DNA of 40,351 nt from Halieaceae bacterium (GCA_026710905.1 JAPOQD010000104.1:1-40351), one strand, 5' to 3'. Counted from the first letter of the stretch, positions 23,591-33,911 are shown. Numbers and translations: made by a program. The notes: generated from the sequence alone by a model not told the origin.

Positions 23591-25693
23591 GTGGCCCGGA
23601 CAACTCCAATCAGTCGATATCGCAATATCGGGATTTGCGCTCATGTGGATGCGGGTAAAACCACCACCACCGAGCGCGTGTTGTTCTATACCGGCCTGTC
23701 CCACAAGATTGGTGAAGTACACGATGGCGCCGCCGTTATGGACTGGATGGAACAGGAACAAGAGCGCGGTATCACTATCACTTCAGCCGCCACCACCTGC
23801 TTCTGGCAGGGCATGCAACAACAATTCGATCAGCATCGAATCAACATTATCGATACACCCGGACATGTGGACTTCACCATTGAGGTGGAGCGATCCCTGC
23901 GGGTACTGGACGGCGCCGTGGTGGTGTTGTGTGGCTGTTCCGGGGTGCAGCCGCAGACCGAGACGGTATGGCGTCAAGCCAACAAGTATGAAGTCCCGCG
24001 CATGGTTTTCGTCAACAAGATGGATCGAGCCGGCGCTGACTTTCTGCGGGTGGTCGAACAACTCAGAGAGCGGCTGGGCGCCGTGCCTGCGCCTGTGCAG
24101 ATGACTATCGGCGCGGAAGAAAAGTTCCTTGGGGTTATCGACCTGGTAAAGAACAAGGCCATCATCTGGAACGAAGACGATCTGGGTACCACTTTTGAGT
24201 ACCAGGAGGTTCCACCGGAACTTCAGGAGCAATGCGCCAAAATGCGCGAACACCTGGTGGAAGTCGCGGCGGAAGCTAACGATGAATTGATGGACAGCTA
24301 CCTGGAAAATGGTGAACTGTCTGAAGGGGAAATCAAGCAGGGCCTGCGCGAGCGCACTCTGGCCAATGAAGTTGTCCCGGTTCTGGGCGGCTCGGCCTTC
24401 AAAAACAAGGGGGTGCAGGCCGTTTTGGATGCGGTAATCGATTACATGCCTTCCCCGCAGGAGGTCAAAGCCATAGAAGGCACCCTGAATGACGGGGCAA
24501 CCCCGGCCAGCCGCGAGGCGGATGATGATGCCCCTTTCTCGGCATTGGCCTTCAAGATTGCAACCGATCCTTTCGTTGGCACACTGACCTTTTTTCGGGT
24601 CTATTCCGGCAAATTGTCGAGTGGCACCAGTATCTTTAACTCGGTCAAGGAGAGGAAGGAAAGGGTCGGCCGCATGGTGCAGATGCACTCCAACAACCGG
24701 GAAGAGATCAAGGAGGTACTGGCCGGGGACATCGCCGCGGCTGTGGGGCTGAAGGACGTAACCACCGGGGACACTCTGTGTGACACGAGCAGCCCGATTG
24801 TGCTGGAGCGGATGGAATTTCCCGAACCGGTCATCTCGGTTGCGGTAGAGCCCAACTCCAAGGCCGATCAGGAGAGGATGGGTATCGCGCTGGGCAAGCT
24901 GGCCCAGGAAGACCCTTCCTTCCGGGTCAAGACGGACGAGGAAACCGGCCAGACCATTATTTCGGGAATGGGTGAATTGCATCTGGATGTCCTGGTGGAC
25001 CGCATGAAGCGTGAGTTCAGCGTGGAAGCTAATATTGGCAAGCCGCAGGTGGCTTATCGCGAGGCCATTCGCAACACCGTTGAGATAGAAGGCAAGTTCG
25101 TCCGTCAGACCGGTGGCCGCGGCCAGTACGGGCATGTCTGGATCAAGTTTGAACCGGCGGGTGATCCTTCCAGTGAAGGCCTGGAATTCGTCAACCAGAT
25201 TGTGGGTGGAGCGGTGCCCAAGGAATATATCCCCGCGGTGCAGAAAGGCGTTGAAGAGCAGATGGTAAATGGGGTACTGGCCGGTTACCCCCTGCTGGGC
25301 CTGAAAGCTACGCTGTACGATGGCTCCTTCCACGATGTGGACTCCAGCGAAATGGCCTTCAAGATAGCCGGTTCCATGGCCTGCAGACTTCTGGCGCAAC
25401 ACGGTGGCGCGGTGTTGCTGGAACCAATCATGTCCGTAGAGGTGGTCACTCCGGAAGTGAATATGGGGGATGTGGTCGGCGACCTGAACCGGCGGCGCGG
25501 CATCATTGACGGCATGCAGGAAAATCCCTCCGGCAAGGTGGTGACCGCCGAGGTGCCATTGGCGGAAATGTTCGGGTACGCAACCGACCTGCGTTCGGCA
25601 ACCCAGGGAAGGGCAACCTTTACCATGGAATATTGCCGTTACGCGGAAGCTCCACGCAACATTGCCGAAGAGATCATTTCCAAAAGCAGTTGA
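23591..25693 (+). CDS. fusA: Translation elongation factor G
   Basis: A 700-residue EF-G, the GTPase that drives tRNA-mRNA translocation. The G motifs are AHVDAGKT (17-24), DTPGH (88-92) and NKMD (142-145), followed by domains II-V in normal order. It starts with GTG behind AGGA. Parts look atypical: [13 protein letters not shown] after switch II, and [17 protein letters not shown] in domain V where most EF-Gs have an EGxxKAxPVLL stretch. The following gene is xdhC-like rather than tuf. It may be the housekeeping EF-G in a rearranged operon or a divergent second copy; GTP-binding residues are intact either way. Confidence 0.95.
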   Translation: MARTTPISRYRNIGICAHVDAGKTTTTERVLFYTGLSHKIGEVHDGAAVMDWMEQEQERGITITSAATTCFWQGMQQQFDQHRINIIDTPGHVDFTIEVERSLRVLDGAVVVLCGCSGVQPQTETVWRQANKYEVPRMVFVNKMDRAGADFLRVVEQLRERLGAVPAPVQMTIGAEEKFLGVIDLVKNKAIIWNEDDLGTTFEYQEVPPELQEQCAKMREHLVEVAAEANDELMDSYLENGELSEGEIKQGLRERTLANEVVPVLGGSAFKNKGVQAVLDAVIDYMPSPQEVKAIEGTLNDGATPASREADDDAPFSALAFKIATDPFVGTLTFFRVYSGKLSSGTSIFNSVKERKERVGRMVQMHSNNREEIKEVLAGDIAAAVGLKDVTTGDTLCDTSSPIVLERMEFPEPVISVAVEPNSKADQERMGIALGKLAQEDPSFRVKTDEETGQTIISGMGELHLDVLVDRMKREFSVEANIGKPQVAYREAIRNTVEIEGKFVRQTGGRGQYGHVWIKFEPAGDPSSEGLEFVNQIVGGAVPKEYIPAVQKGVEEQMVNGVLAGYPLLGLKATLYDGSFHDVDSSEMAFKIAGSMACRLLAQHGGAVLLEPIMSVEVVTPEVNMGDVVGDLNRRRGIIDGMQENPSGKVVTAEVPLAEMFGYATDLRSATQGRATFTMEYCRYAEAPRNIAEEIISKSS

Positions 25694-25797
25694 AGAACCT
25701 GCGGGCAACCTGGCGGGCTTGATTCGCTGCTCATGCCTTCCGATACTGCGCCATCTACAGATTATGGCCCGGTTAGCAGCCACCGGCGTACTCCAAT

Positions 25798-26820
25798 ATG
25801 CCTGAGAGAATCAAAGCCGCGGCAATGCACGGTCACAGCCTGCTTCAGATGCTGGACGCGTTTGCAACGCTCGATCAGGGCGATGAGGGCTGGACCATCG
25901 CCACGGTGGTGACAAAAGAGCAATCCAGTTACCGGCAACCCGGCGCCGTCATGTTGGTCAGTCCCTACGGGAAATCCTACGGCCTGGTAAGTGGTGGTTG
26001 CCTGGAAGCCGACATCGCCTTGCAGGCCAAAAAAGTGCAACAATCCGGTGTGCCGCGTTATCTGATTTATGACTCCAGTGAAGAAGGCGGTATCGCGGCC
26101 GGTTTGGGCTGCAACGGGCGTGTAGGCGTTTTATTACAAATCGTTACTCCGGGTTACAGGAAGTTTCTCGGTTTGCTCCACGCGCGCCTGAAAGACCGCC
26201 AGCCCTGCAGATTGCGCTATTGTTACCGCAGTGAAAATACCCGGGAAATGGCGCAATGCACACTATTGGATCAGGCGGGCCGGGTCCTGGCCCATGCGCT
26301 ACCGGAGCAGGCAGGTGAACCCGGCGCCGATACCGGCCAGGTGACGATAGACCACTCGGCGCCGTGTTCGCTTTGGGTGATTGGTGGTGGCGCCGATACG
26401 CGTCCACTAGTGGTCATTGCCTCCTTGCTCGGCTGGCAAACTACCATCGTCGACCACCGGGTGGGTTATGCCCGCGCTACTGATTTTCCCAGCGCCCAAC
26501 GCATCCTGCGCAGCAACCCCGAAGACTTCAACGGAATCATGGATGGCGATGTTGTTCTTCTCATGAGTCACAATTTGTCCATGGATGCCGCCTGGCTAAA
26601 AAAAATGGATCCCGAAAATTTACCGAAATACATCGGACTGCTCGGCCCCGAATCTCGCAGGGAGCAAGTCTTTGCCCTGGCGGCAATTGAACCCGGAAGT
26701 GAACTGGCCAGGAGTATCCATGGCCCCATGGGTTTCGATATTGGTGGGGATACCCCGGAGTCGATAGCCCTGTCAATCATGGCCCAGTGCCACCAGGTAT
26801 TGCTGAGGGTTAGCCGTTAG
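25798..26820 (+). CDS. XdhC/CoxF family protein
   Basis: A 340-residue protein of the XdhC family, which binds molybdenum cofactor and prepares it (sulfuration, cytosine dinucleotide form) for xanthine dehydrogenase-type enzymes. The N-terminal XdhC_CoxI domain shows SSYRQPGAVMLV and the conserved Cys in SGGCLEADI. The C-terminal Rossmann-like domain begins WVIGGGADTRPLV and includes LMSHNLSMDAAWL and YIGLLGPESRR. No molybdenum hydroxylase is encoded in the window, so its client is unknown. The start has a weak ribosome binding site; ATG 25825 is an alternative. Confidence 0.88.
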   Translation: MPERIKAAAMHGHSLLQMLDAFATLDQGDEGWTIATVVTKEQSSYRQPGAVMLVSPYGKSYGLVSGGCLEADIALQAKKVQQSGVPRYLIYDSSEEGGIAAGLGCNGRVGVLLQIVTPGYRKFLGLLHARLKDRQPCRLRYCYRSENTREMAQCTLLDQAGRVLAHALPEQAGEPGADTGQVTIDHSAPCSLWVIGGGADTRPLVVIASLLGWQTTIVDHRVGYARATDFPSAQRILRSNPEDFNGIMDGDVVLLMSHNLSMDAAWLKKMDPENLPKYIGLLGPESRREQVFALAAIEPGSELARSIHGPMGFDIGGDTPESIALSIMAQCHQVLLRVSR

Positions 26821-26898
26821 CCGCATTAGGGCGACAACCTGACAGTGCGGGCCTTTTTACGATAGCATTCCTGGCAGTGATTTATTTTCGGTTCAGCA

Positions 26899-28863
26899 AT
26901 GCTTGATCGAGATTCTCTCTCCAGGCTTGAAGGTCTGAAAGCCCGGATGGATGCGGAAAAAGTACGCGCCGAAGCTGTGGTCAAAGCCACCGAATCGAGC
27001 TATGGATTCGCTATCCTCGATGATGGCCGTAAGGTATTCCTTCCTCCTGGCGAAATGCTCAAGGCCTTTCATGACGACCGGGTCAGGGTCTGCATTCGCC
27101 CCGGCAAGGGCAGGCGTCAGGTTGCGGAAATCGAACGGCTTGTCCATTGCCCCTTGGGCGAGTTCCTCGGCCGCTGTGTGCGCAAGGGCAAGGCCCTGTT
27201 TGTGGCGCCCGACTTGCTGCATACCCAACGTTGGTTCTTCATTCCACCTCACGCTCGCCAGGGTGTGCAGGACGGAGACTATGTGCGCGGCGCCTTGCTG
27301 CGTCATCCCATCGCGGACGGGCGCCCGCAGGCCAAGGTACTGGAAGTGTTTGGCAACGACGACACGCCGGGCATCGCCAATCTTTACGCCATGGCCAAAT
27401 ACCGGTTGCCGCGGCAGTGGAGCGAAGCTGCCGAAGCGCAGATTGAAGCTATCGACCCACAGCGGGAAACCTGCCGCCGCGACCTGACCAGCCTGGAATT
27501 TGTCAGTATTGATGCCGCTCGCACCCAAGATATCGATGACGCCCTGTACGCAGATATCAGCAGCGCCGGTTGGTACCTGTATGTTGCTATCGCCGACCCC
27601 ACCAGTTTTATCGAACCGGGATCGGCATTGGAACGCGAGATTGCCGAGAGGGGTTGCTCGGTGTACTTCCACGGCGATGCCATTCCCATGATGCCGGAGC
27701 GCCTGTCCCACGATACCTGCGCCCTGGTAGAGGGTGAAATTCGTCCGGCGCTGGTGTGCAAAATCGAGGTGGCCGACAACGGCATGGTTGGTGATTTCGA
27801 ATTTATCGAGGCCCTGGTCCGCTCGCGCGCCAAATTAACGTACTCCGCCGTGGACCGCTACCTGGCGGGTGATTACGACGAGTTGATGAGCCACGCCACA
27901 CCTCTGGAAGCCCTCTACCAGGTATACCAGGCGCTGCGTACTCACCGTGAAACCCATGAACTGGTCATGGAAGAGCACACCGATTATCGCTGGTTTCTGA
28001 ATACACAGAAAAAGATAGACCATATACAAGCCTATCGGAAACTGCTGTCGCACAAGCTGGTGGAAGAGTGCATGATCGCGGCAAATCGTTGTTGCGCACA
28101 GTTCCTGTCCGCACGGCAATGCAGCGGCCCGTTTATCGGACACCGTGGTTTCAACAGCGGGCGCAGCGAGGAGATCAAAAAGTTCCTGGAGCACTTTGTG
28201 CCGGAATTCTCCTCCGGGTCTTTCAACGACCTGGACAACTACCGGTCCATTATGAACTCGCTGATGAAAAACCTTGGTGAACTGCCGGTGCGCTATATGG
28301 TCAACCGCCTGTTGACCAGGGCGGAAATAATAACCCGGCCCGAGCCCCACCTGGGCATGGGCCTGCCCTGCTACAGCCAATGCACTTCGCCGCTGCGCAA
28401 GTTCACCGACTATCTGTCTCACCAACAGATCAAGAGGGCCCTGCGCGATGAACCGGTGGACCAGGTAAGTAATGAGCAGTTGCGGGACTTGTCGGCACGC
28501 CTGAAACGTGCTCGGGATGCCACCGAGGAAGCGAGACAGTGGCTGAAATGCGAGTATCTTCTGGAACAGCCGGAGACGGAATACGAGGTCCAGATCTCGC
28601 ACCTGCACAGCGGCGGATTTACGGCGCGGATAATGGACTATGGCATTGATGGCCTGGTGGACCTGCGCAGTGACCCGGAAAAATTCAGTTATGATCGCTG
28701 GGCGGCTACTCTTTCCGGTACCACCCGCAGCTTCCGCATCGGTGCGACGATACGGGTCAAATTGGCCAAGGCTGATCTGCACAATCGGGAGATTTCCTTT
28801 ACACCGATGTCTGTGCCGGCAGCGGAAGATACACCGGCAACTCCCCAGGAACAGACAACCTGA
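26899..28863 (+). CDS. rnb: RNase II-type exoribonuclease
   Basis: A 654-residue 3'-to-5' exoribonuclease of the RNB family. Cold-shock-like domains occupy about residues 25-160. The catalytic core holds SIDAARTQDIDDAL at 203-216, whose Asp residues bind magnesium. Further core landmarks are SHDTCALVEGEIRPAL and YSQCTSPLRKFTDY, and an S1 domain ends the protein. The length fits RNase II (about 645) rather than RNase R (about 800), and no basic C-terminal tail is present. It degrades mRNA fragments in the cytoplasm. The gene stands alone; a MITE-like element follows about 100 bases later. Confidence 0.9.
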   Translation: MLDRDSLSRLEGLKARMDAEKVRAEAVVKATESSYGFAILDDGRKVFLPPGEMLKAFHDDRVRVCIRPGKGRRQVAEIERLVHCPLGEFLGRCVRKGKALFVAPDLLHTQRWFFIPPHARQGVQDGDYVRGALLRHPIADGRPQAKVLEVFGNDDTPGIANLYAMAKYRLPRQWSEAAEAQIEAIDPQRETCRRDLTSLEFVSIDAARTQDIDDALYADISSAGWYLYVAIADPTSFIEPGSALEREIAERGCSVYFHGDAIPMMPERLSHDTCALVEGEIRPALVCKIEVADNGMVGDFEFIEALVRSRAKLTYSAVDRYLAGDYDELMSHATPLEALYQVYQALRTHRETHELVMEEHTDYRWFLNTQKKIDHIQAYRKLLSHKLVEECMIAANRCCAQFLSARQCSGPFIGHRGFNSGRSEEIKKFLEHFVPEFSSGSFNDLDNYRSIMNSLMKNLGELPVRYMVNRLLTRAEIITRPEPHLGMGLPCYSQCTSPLRKFTDYLSHQQIKRALRDEPVDQVSNEQLRDLSARLKRARDATEEARQWLKCEYLLEQPETEYEVQISHLHSGGFTARIMDYGIDGLVDLRSDPEKFSYDRWAATLSGTTRSFRIGATIRVKLAKADLHNREISFTPMSVPAAEDTPATPQEQTT

Positions 28864-28967
28864 CAGCCAGTCGGCTGTTCCTCTACCCCGAGGAAACATT
28901 CGATGGCGGCAAGACGATCACCAGGGCGGATGTAGCGGAACAGTTCCCAGGCGCCGTATGCGGGTTA
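28864..28967 (+). pseudogene. Coding-like fragment cut by a MITE-like element
   Basis: Directly after the exoribonuclease stop, one frame reads RLFLYPEETFDGG and then KTITRADVAEQF before entering the inverted-repeat element at 28968. It looks protein-coding in composition but has no clear start and no family I can name. It may be the N-terminus of a gene disrupted by the element. Confidence 0.25.
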
Positions 28968-29145
28968 GCCCGCATATCTCACCAACCTTCTACTGCGGCC
29001 GCCGCATCACTCGCTGTGGCGGGGCGTACTCCTCCAAGCCGCTTCGACATAGTGTCAACTATGCCTTCAGCGTCTTTCCGTCCGCGCGCCCCGCCACAGC
29101 GGCGCTGCAGCGCCCTCGCGACGAACTTTGGTGAGATATCCGGGC
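28968..29145. repeat. MITE-like nested inverted-repeat element, copy 1
   Basis: The element begins GCCCGCATATCTCACCAA and ends with its complement, one mismatch in 18. Inside, CTGTGGCGGGGCG and its complement form a second pair of arms, so the whole 178 bp can fold into a long hairpin. It contains no gene. Its right end touches the asnS stop codon. About 50 bp of the right end recur at 35565. Confidence 0.75.
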
Positions 29146-30543
29146 TTAGTAATCCGCGTGTCCGGGTGTGCGCGGGAATGGAATGGCGTCGCGAATGTTG
29201 TCCATGCCGGTCAGGTAATTCAACAGCCGTTCAAAACCCAGGCCGAACCCGGCGTGCGGCACAGTGCCGTACTTGCGCAAATCCCGGTACCACTCCAGTT
29301 GGCCTCCGAGTTCGTTTTCCTGAAGGCGCGTATCCAGCACTTCCAGGCGCTCTTCCCGCTGCCCGCCACCGATGATCTCACCAATTCCCGGGGCCAGCAC
29401 ATCCATGGCCGCCACGGTCCTGCCGTCGTCATTGAGGCGCATGTAAAAGGCCTTGATCTGCTTGGGATAGTTCATTACCACCAGCGGACGGCCCACATGA
29501 GTTTCCGCCAGAAAACGTTCGTGCTCCGATTGCAGGTCCTGTCCCCACAGAACCGGGAACTCGAATTTCGCACCGCTGCGTTGCAGAATGGCAATGGCTT
29601 CGCTGTATTCCATGCGTTCGAAATTCGAATCTAGCACGCTACGCATGCGCTTGATAACGCCGGAATCAATGCGTTGCTCAAAAAAGGCCATGTCGTCTTC
29701 ACGTTCATCCAGCACCTGCTGGAACACTGCCTTTAGCAAACTTTCCGCCAACTCGGCATTGTCGTCGAGGTTGGCGAAAGCGATTTCCGGTTCAACCATC
29801 CAGAACTCCGCCAGGTGCCGGCTGGTGTTGGAGTTTTCCGCCCGAAAGGTGGGTCCGAAGGTGTAGACCCTGCTCATGGCCAGGCAATACGCCTCGGCAT
29901 TGAGCTGACCGGAAACCGTCAGGAAAGCCTCGCCGCCAAAGAAATCGTCGCCGAAGTCCACACTTCCCTGATCGTTCCTGTGCAGGTTGGCCAGGTCCAG
30001 GGTGCTGACCCGAAACAACTCACCGGCCCCTTCACAGTCGTTGGCGGTGATGATGGGGGTGTTGATCCAGTGAAAACCATGGCGATAAAAATAGTTGTGA
30101 ATGGCATTGGCCAGCGTGGTGCGTACCCTGGTAATGGCGCCGAAGCTGTTGGTGCGGGGGCGCAGGTGCGCCACTGTTCGCAGGTATTCGAAGCTGTGGC
30201 GCTTTTTGGCGATGGGGTAGGTTTCCGCATCTTTCACCCAACCTACTACTCGAACCCGGTTGGCCTGTACTTCGATGGACTGCCCTCCACCCGGCGATTC
30301 CACCAGCAAGCCGCTTACCTCCAGGGCGCAACCCGTGGTCAGGGCCAACACCTCGTTATCATAGTTGTCCAGTTGCTTCGGAACCACTGCCTGTATGGCC
30401 TCGAAGCAACTGCCATCGTGGATTGTCAGGAAGGAAATACCCGCTTTGGAATCTCGCTTGCTGCGCAGCCAGCCGCATACTGTGACTTCATCGCCCGCCG
30501 CAATGCCGCCCCGCAGCAGGGTGGCTATTTGCTGTTTCGGCAC
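29146..30543 (-). CDS. asnS: Asparaginyl-tRNA synthetase
   Basis: A 465-residue class IIb synthetase that charges tRNA-Asn. The N-terminal OB-fold anticodon domain spans about 1-100 ([19 protein letters not shown]). Motif 2 is [15 protein letters not shown]; motif 3 is [15 protein letters not shown] near the C-terminus, and the protein ends [10 protein letters not shown] as AsnRS proteins do. I chose GTG 30543 because it gives a length equal to E. coli AsnRS (466) and lies four bases after the stop of the SDR gene. Longer frames overlap the SDR. Translation may be coupled to the SDR gene. Confidence 0.95.
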   Translation of the reverse strand: MPKQQIATLLRGGIAAGDEVTVCGWLRSKRDSKAGISFLTIHDGSCFEAIQAVVPKQLDNYDNEVLALTTGCALEVSGLLVESPGGGQSIEVQANRVRVVGWVKDAETYPIAKKRHSFEYLRTVAHLRPRTNSFGAITRVRTTLANAIHNYFYRHGFHWINTPIITANDCEGAGELFRVSTLDLANLHRNDQGSVDFGDDFFGGEAFLTVSGQLNAEAYCLAMSRVYTFGPTFRAENSNTSRHLAEFWMVEPEIAFANLDDNAELAESLLKAVFQQVLDEREDDMAFFEQRIDSGVIKRMRSVLDSNFERMEYSEAIAILQRSGAKFEFPVLWGQDLQSEHERFLAETHVGRPLVVMNYPKQIKAFYMRLNDDGRTVAAMDVLAPGIGEIIGGGQREERLEVLDTRLQENELGGQLEWYRDLRKYGTVPHAGFGLGFERLLNYLTGMDNIRDAIPFPRTPGHADY

Positions 30544-30547
30544 CGAT

Positions 30548-31504
30548 TCAACCGGCCAGGTCAAACTGCTCGCCCAGCAACTGCTCGGACAGTTCCCACA
30601 ATTGTTGTGCGGTTGCCGCATCCCGGGCATGGGCCACCACCCCCTTGGAAGCGCTTTCGTCGCTTGTTGGTGCGGCGATCTGGCAATCCTCCAGATAGAG
30701 GCCACCCCGCCCTTCCAGTTCTGTTGCCGTGGCTGCCCAGACGGTGGTGGCAGCGCCCTGGGCCACACTTTTCGGGGTGGGGCGGGTGCGTCCAGACCGG
30801 GAAAAGATCGCCTCGATGTCGGCGGGCTGTAGATAGCGGCCCAGTTCGGTGACGATCACCCCGGGGTGCACGGCGTAGGCGGTAACCCCGTTCTGGGCAA
30901 GGCGTTGATTCAACGCCACGGAAAACAGGGAGTTGGCGGTTTTGGATTGTCCGTAGGCAACCCATTTGTCGTATTCGCGCCGCTCAAAATTCGGGTCGTC
31001 GAAGTCCACGCCGCTTATCTTGTGGCCCCCGGAACTGAGGTTGACGATGCGGGTCGGCGCGGCGGCCCGCAGCGCCCGGACCAACAGGCAGGTAAACAGA
31101 AAATGACCCAGATGGTTGGTGCCGAATTGCAATTCGAAGCCATCCCTGGTGCGTTCCTCCGGGCAAGCCATAACACCGGCATTGTTGATCAGCAGGTGCA
31201 ACCGGGGCCAGCGCTGCAGAATCCGGTTTGCCGCTTCCCGAATACTTGCCAGGTCGGCCAGATCCATCAGTTCTTTTTCAATACGCGCGGCCGGCAGTTG
31301 TCGGCGCAGTTCGTCCACCACCGCGGACAGCTTGGCGTTATCACGGCCGACCATGACCACTTCGGCTCCGGCTCCGGCCAGAACGCGCCCGGTCTCCACA
31401 CCGAGACCGGCGGAGCCGCCGGTGACCACCGCGGTTTTCCCGCCCAGGTTAATTCCCGAGATCACTTCCTCGGCGGTGCTGTCCGCCCCAAAGACATTGC
31501 TCAT
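30548..31504 (-). CDS. Short-chain dehydrogenase/reductase
   Basis: A 318-residue SDR resembling retinol dehydrogenase/WWOX-type oxidoreductases. The cofactor loop is TGGSAGLG (about residues 28-35), NNAGV follows strand 4, and the catalytic Ser and YGQSK sit at LSSGG and near residue 184. The Arg after strand 2 (GRDNAKL) suggests NADP(H) preference. It is cotranscribed with asnS, four bases upstream of it, although no functional link is known. The substrate is unknown. Its N-terminal extension of about 20 residues before the Rossmann fold is common in this subgroup. Confidence 0.9.
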   Translation of the reverse strand: MSNVFGADSTAEEVISGINLGGKTAVVTGGSAGLGVETGRVLAGAGAEVVMVGRDNAKLSAVVDELRRQLPAARIEKELMDLADLASIREAANRILQRWPRLHLLINNAGVMACPEERTRDGFELQFGTNHLGHFLFTCLLVRALRAAAPTRIVNLSSGGHKISGVDFDDPNFERREYDKWVAYGQSKTANSLFSVALNQRLAQNGVTAYAVHPGVIVTELGRYLQPADIEAIFSRSGRTRPTPKSVAQGAATTVWAATATELEGRGGLYLEDCQIAAPTSDESASKGVVAHARDAATAQQLWELSEQLLGEQFDLAG

Positions 31505-31607
31505 GCGGTTTACTCCGTAACACAGAAAAGCAGGCGGGCATTCTTCCAGAAAAACCCCGTGGATTAAAGTAAAAGGCAGTACAATGGAATTTTAAGGAGC
31601 GCCACAC

Positions 31608-31985
31608 GTGGGACTGAACGCCTTGGCCAAGGCCAACTACCTGAATCTCGTCACCTACCGGAATTCCGGCGTGGAAGTGGCTACACCGGTATGGTTTGCA
31701 GAGCAGGGCGGAGATTTCTATATTTTTTCCGAGGGCCTGTCCGGTAAGGTGAAACGGCTGCGCAACTCCGGAAAATCACGCATAGCCGCCTGCACGGTGA
31801 CCGGCCGGCCCACTGGAGAATGGGTGGATACCCATACCGTGATATTGGAAGACGCCGCCGGCAAGGACCGGGCGCTGGACTTGTTGCGCCGCAAGTACGG
31901 CTGGCAGATGCGCCTCCTCGATTGCATGTCCAGGCTTGGCGGCAAAATAAAAAAGCGCGCGTATCTGCGCGTAACCCCGCTGTAA
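31608..31985 (+). CDS. PPOX-class flavin/F420-type oxidoreductase-like protein
   Basis: A 125-residue split-barrel protein of the pyridoxamine-phosphate-oxidase-like superfamily, close to small PPOX-class proteins of the Rv2061 type. Typical segments are LNLVTYRNSGVEVATPVWF, then FSEGLSGKVKRLRNSGKSRIA in the cofactor region. It starts at GTG 31608 with AAGGAG eight bases upstream. Relatives bind FMN, F420 or heme, and the ligand cannot be told here. It is divergent from the SDR-asnS pair and stands alone. Confidence 0.85.
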   Translation: MGLNALAKANYLNLVTYRNSGVEVATPVWFAEQGGDFYIFSEGLSGKVKRLRNSGKSRIAACTVTGRPTGEWVDTHTVILEDAAGKDRALDLLRRKYGWQMRLLDCMSRLGGKIKKRAYLRVTPL

Positions 31986-32013
31986 AACCCTGGTTGGCGC
32001 TTGGCTCCGGTTC

Positions 32014-33189
32014 CTAGAGCAGGCTCGCCACAGAAGTCGCTGAATATTGCTTCAGCAGCGCCTGGTAGGTTTGCCTCCGGCTGACCAGGCTGGCCTTGTC
32101 AACTGCCAGTTGCAGGTATTTCACGGCCTTATCCAGGTGCTGTAATTCGCCATGCAGCCGTCCCAGACGATAATACAGTTCGGGATCATCCTTTTTTCGA
32201 TGTATGGCGGCTTCGAAGTGGCGAACCGCTTGCCGCAAGTCGCCTTCAGTTTCCGCCTGCGTACCCAGTGCGGCATGGAAATAGGGATTGCGGGCACGAT
32301 ATTGCTTGATTTGCCTTGCCCAGTACTGCGCCAATTCCTTTTCGCCGCGCCGCAGGTGCATGACCATCAGGTTGTTCATCGCCGAGGCCGAGGCCGGATT
32401 GATTTGCAGCGCTCTACGATAGGAAGCGGCGCTGGCGCCCTGGTTCCCGGCTCGTGAATACACGGCTCCCAGATTGACCCAGAGGAAGTCGATTTCCGGG
32501 CTGTACGTCAAGGCCCGCACGGAATGAAGATACGCATTTTCCAGGTCTTCCTCGAACAGATTCTTCATCGCCAGGTTGTTGTGGTGCAAGGCAATGGCGG
32601 TTACGTCAGAGATGCTGCGAGCCTCGGTAATCTCGGTTCGGCTTACCGGGTCGATATCGACCATGTAACTCCAGCCCTGGCGCAGTGTTACCAGCACATT
32701 GAGGTGCTGACTCAGGGCCACCTGGTCCCCATGACGGCTCCATTCAGGGCGCAGGTCCAGCAGGTGATAACTTGCCTTAAGGTCCGCATAACGGGCCATG
32801 GCGATAAACAGGTGGGCGTAACTCAGGCAATTGGCGGAGCCCCGCTGAAATACTTCCACTGCGCTGCCATCGGCAACCGGGTCGTAATCAATGCCGAGCA
32901 TGGCGTCGCTGCGCAGGCTTTGATGCAAGGCTTTCATTCGCTGTTGCATGTTGGGCAGGGTGTTTACATGGCGATCAATATAGTTGCGCATGGCCTCTGT
33001 CATGGCTAGAAGATCCGGCCTCGGCAACTGTTCCAGGGCCGTTTGCAGGTTCGGTGAGCCGGGGAATTCAAACAATGGTTGGATGTTTGCGCTGGCGGGT
33101 TTTTTGAGTGTGCTGGAGGTGCAGGCCAACAGGAAGGGCAGCAAAGCCAGCGCCGCCCACCGCGAAATCTTTGCGGCTGCATTTCCCAT
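32014..33189 (-). CDS. Lipoprotein with transglutaminase-like and TPR domains
   Basis: A 391-residue secreted lipoprotein. The signal peptide ends in a lipobox LLAC with Cys23. Residues about 70-200 form a transglutaminase-like domain with Cys in GSANCLSYA, His in SQHLNVLV and Asp in VDIDP, a plausible C-H-D triad. Residues about 215-375 contain at least four TPR repeats (NLGAVYSRAGNQGASAASY, then ALGTQAETEGDLRQAVRHF). The protein should sit at the outer or inner membrane facing the periplasm. Function is unknown; peptidase, isopeptide or scaffold roles are all possible. Confidence 0.85.
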   Translation of the reverse strand: MGNAAAKISRWAALALLPFLLACTSSTLKKPASANIQPLFEFPGSPNLQTALEQLPRPDLLAMTEAMRNYIDRHVNTLPNMQQRMKALHQSLRSDAMLGIDYDPVADGSAVEVFQRGSANCLSYAHLFIAMARYADLKASYHLLDLRPEWSRHGDQVALSQHLNVLVTLRQGWSYMVDIDPVSRTEITEARSISDVTAIALHHNNLAMKNLFEEDLENAYLHSVRALTYSPEIDFLWVNLGAVYSRAGNQGASAASYRRALQINPASASAMNNLMVMHLRRGEKELAQYWARQIKQYRARNPYFHAALGTQAETEGDLRQAVRHFEAAIHRKKDDPELYYRLGRLHGELQHLDKAVKYLQLAVDKASLVSRRQTYQALLKQYSATSVASLL

Positions 33190-33284
33190 GCTCGCAGTAT
33201 AACGCTATTGAATGGGGCTGTATCTCGGTAAATGCGAAGGCCCTGACTCCGCACAACCACTGCCATGGCCGGCTGCGTCGCGAC

Positions 33285-33911
33285 TCAAGCCGAAGTATGC
33301 AGTCCGCACTCCCTGCCATCCTGCATCTTGGTCGGGTCGAAGTAATGACGGCATGTGGGTAAGCGGTGAGCAGCCATGTAGGCGTCCATGTCGTCTTCAG
33401 ACCAGTAGAACAGCGGCGCTACCTTGAGTATGCCGCGTCCATCGAAGCTGACAATATCCAGCCCGCGGCGATGCTCGGTCTGATCCCGGCGCAGGCCGGC
33501 CAGCCATACCTCGGGTTTGAGGTCCTCCACTGCCCTGGAAAAAGGTTCCAGTTTGACCTGGTGAGTGAATTCCTGGTGAAGTTCCGCGTCCGCCGTGGTG
33601 GGCACTCCACCCATGATGGCATTACGCCTTTCAGAGGTGATTTCCGGTGTGTACACATGCACGTTCAACTCGAAGCGCTTGATCAGTTGCTCCGCCACCA
33701 GGTAAGTGTCACGCAGGTTATAGCCCGTATCCACCCACACCGTGGGAACAGACTTGTCAATTTCGCTGACCAGGTGCAGCAACACCGCAGCATTGCGGCC
33801 AAAGCTGGTTGTGGCTATGGTTGGCCGCTGCAACGCCAGCGCCCACCTCACCACAGCTTCGGGGCCCGCGCCGGAAAGCTGAGCGTTGATTTTGTCCAGG
33901 TCCAAATCCAC
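33285..33911 (-). CDS. cysH: Phosphoadenosine phosphosulfate reductase
   Basis: A 208-residue thioredoxin-dependent PAPS reductase that makes sulfite in assimilatory sulfate reduction. The PP-loop-like motif TTSFGRNAAVLLHLV starts near residue 34, WVDTGY follows, and the C-terminal catalytic motif is ECGLH. The CC pairs that bind the iron-sulfur cluster of APS reductases are absent, so it is the PAPS type. It is a little shorter than E. coli CysH (244). It starts with GTG, and an ATAACC-GGTTAT repeat lies upstream. No other cys gene is adjacent. Confidence 0.92.
   Translation of the reverse strand: MDLDLDKINAQLSGAGPEAVVRWALALQRPTIATTSFGRNAAVLLHLVSEIDKSVPTVWVDTGYNLRDTYLVAEQLIKRFELNVHVYTPEITSERRNAIMGGVPTTADAELHQEFTHQVKLEPFSRAVEDLKPEVWLAGLRRDQTEHRRGLDIVSFDGRGILKVAPLFYWSEDDMDAYMAAHRLPTCRHYFDPTKMQDGRECGLHTSA

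Noticed and set aside
23783..25783. 666-residue open frame antisense to fusA
   Set aside because: It mirrors the EF-G gene, shows no recognisable family features and lacks a ribosome binding site; long antisense frames are expected opposite GC-rich genes.
27835..28899. 354-residue frame antisense to the exoribonuclease gene
   Set aside because: The sense strand carries a complete RNB-family protein with its catalytic motif; the antisense product resembles nothing known.
29815..30852. 345-residue open frame antisense to asnS and the SDR gene
   Set aside because: It crosses two well-supported genes on the other strand and has low-complexity, Arg/His-rich composition typical of a shadow frame.
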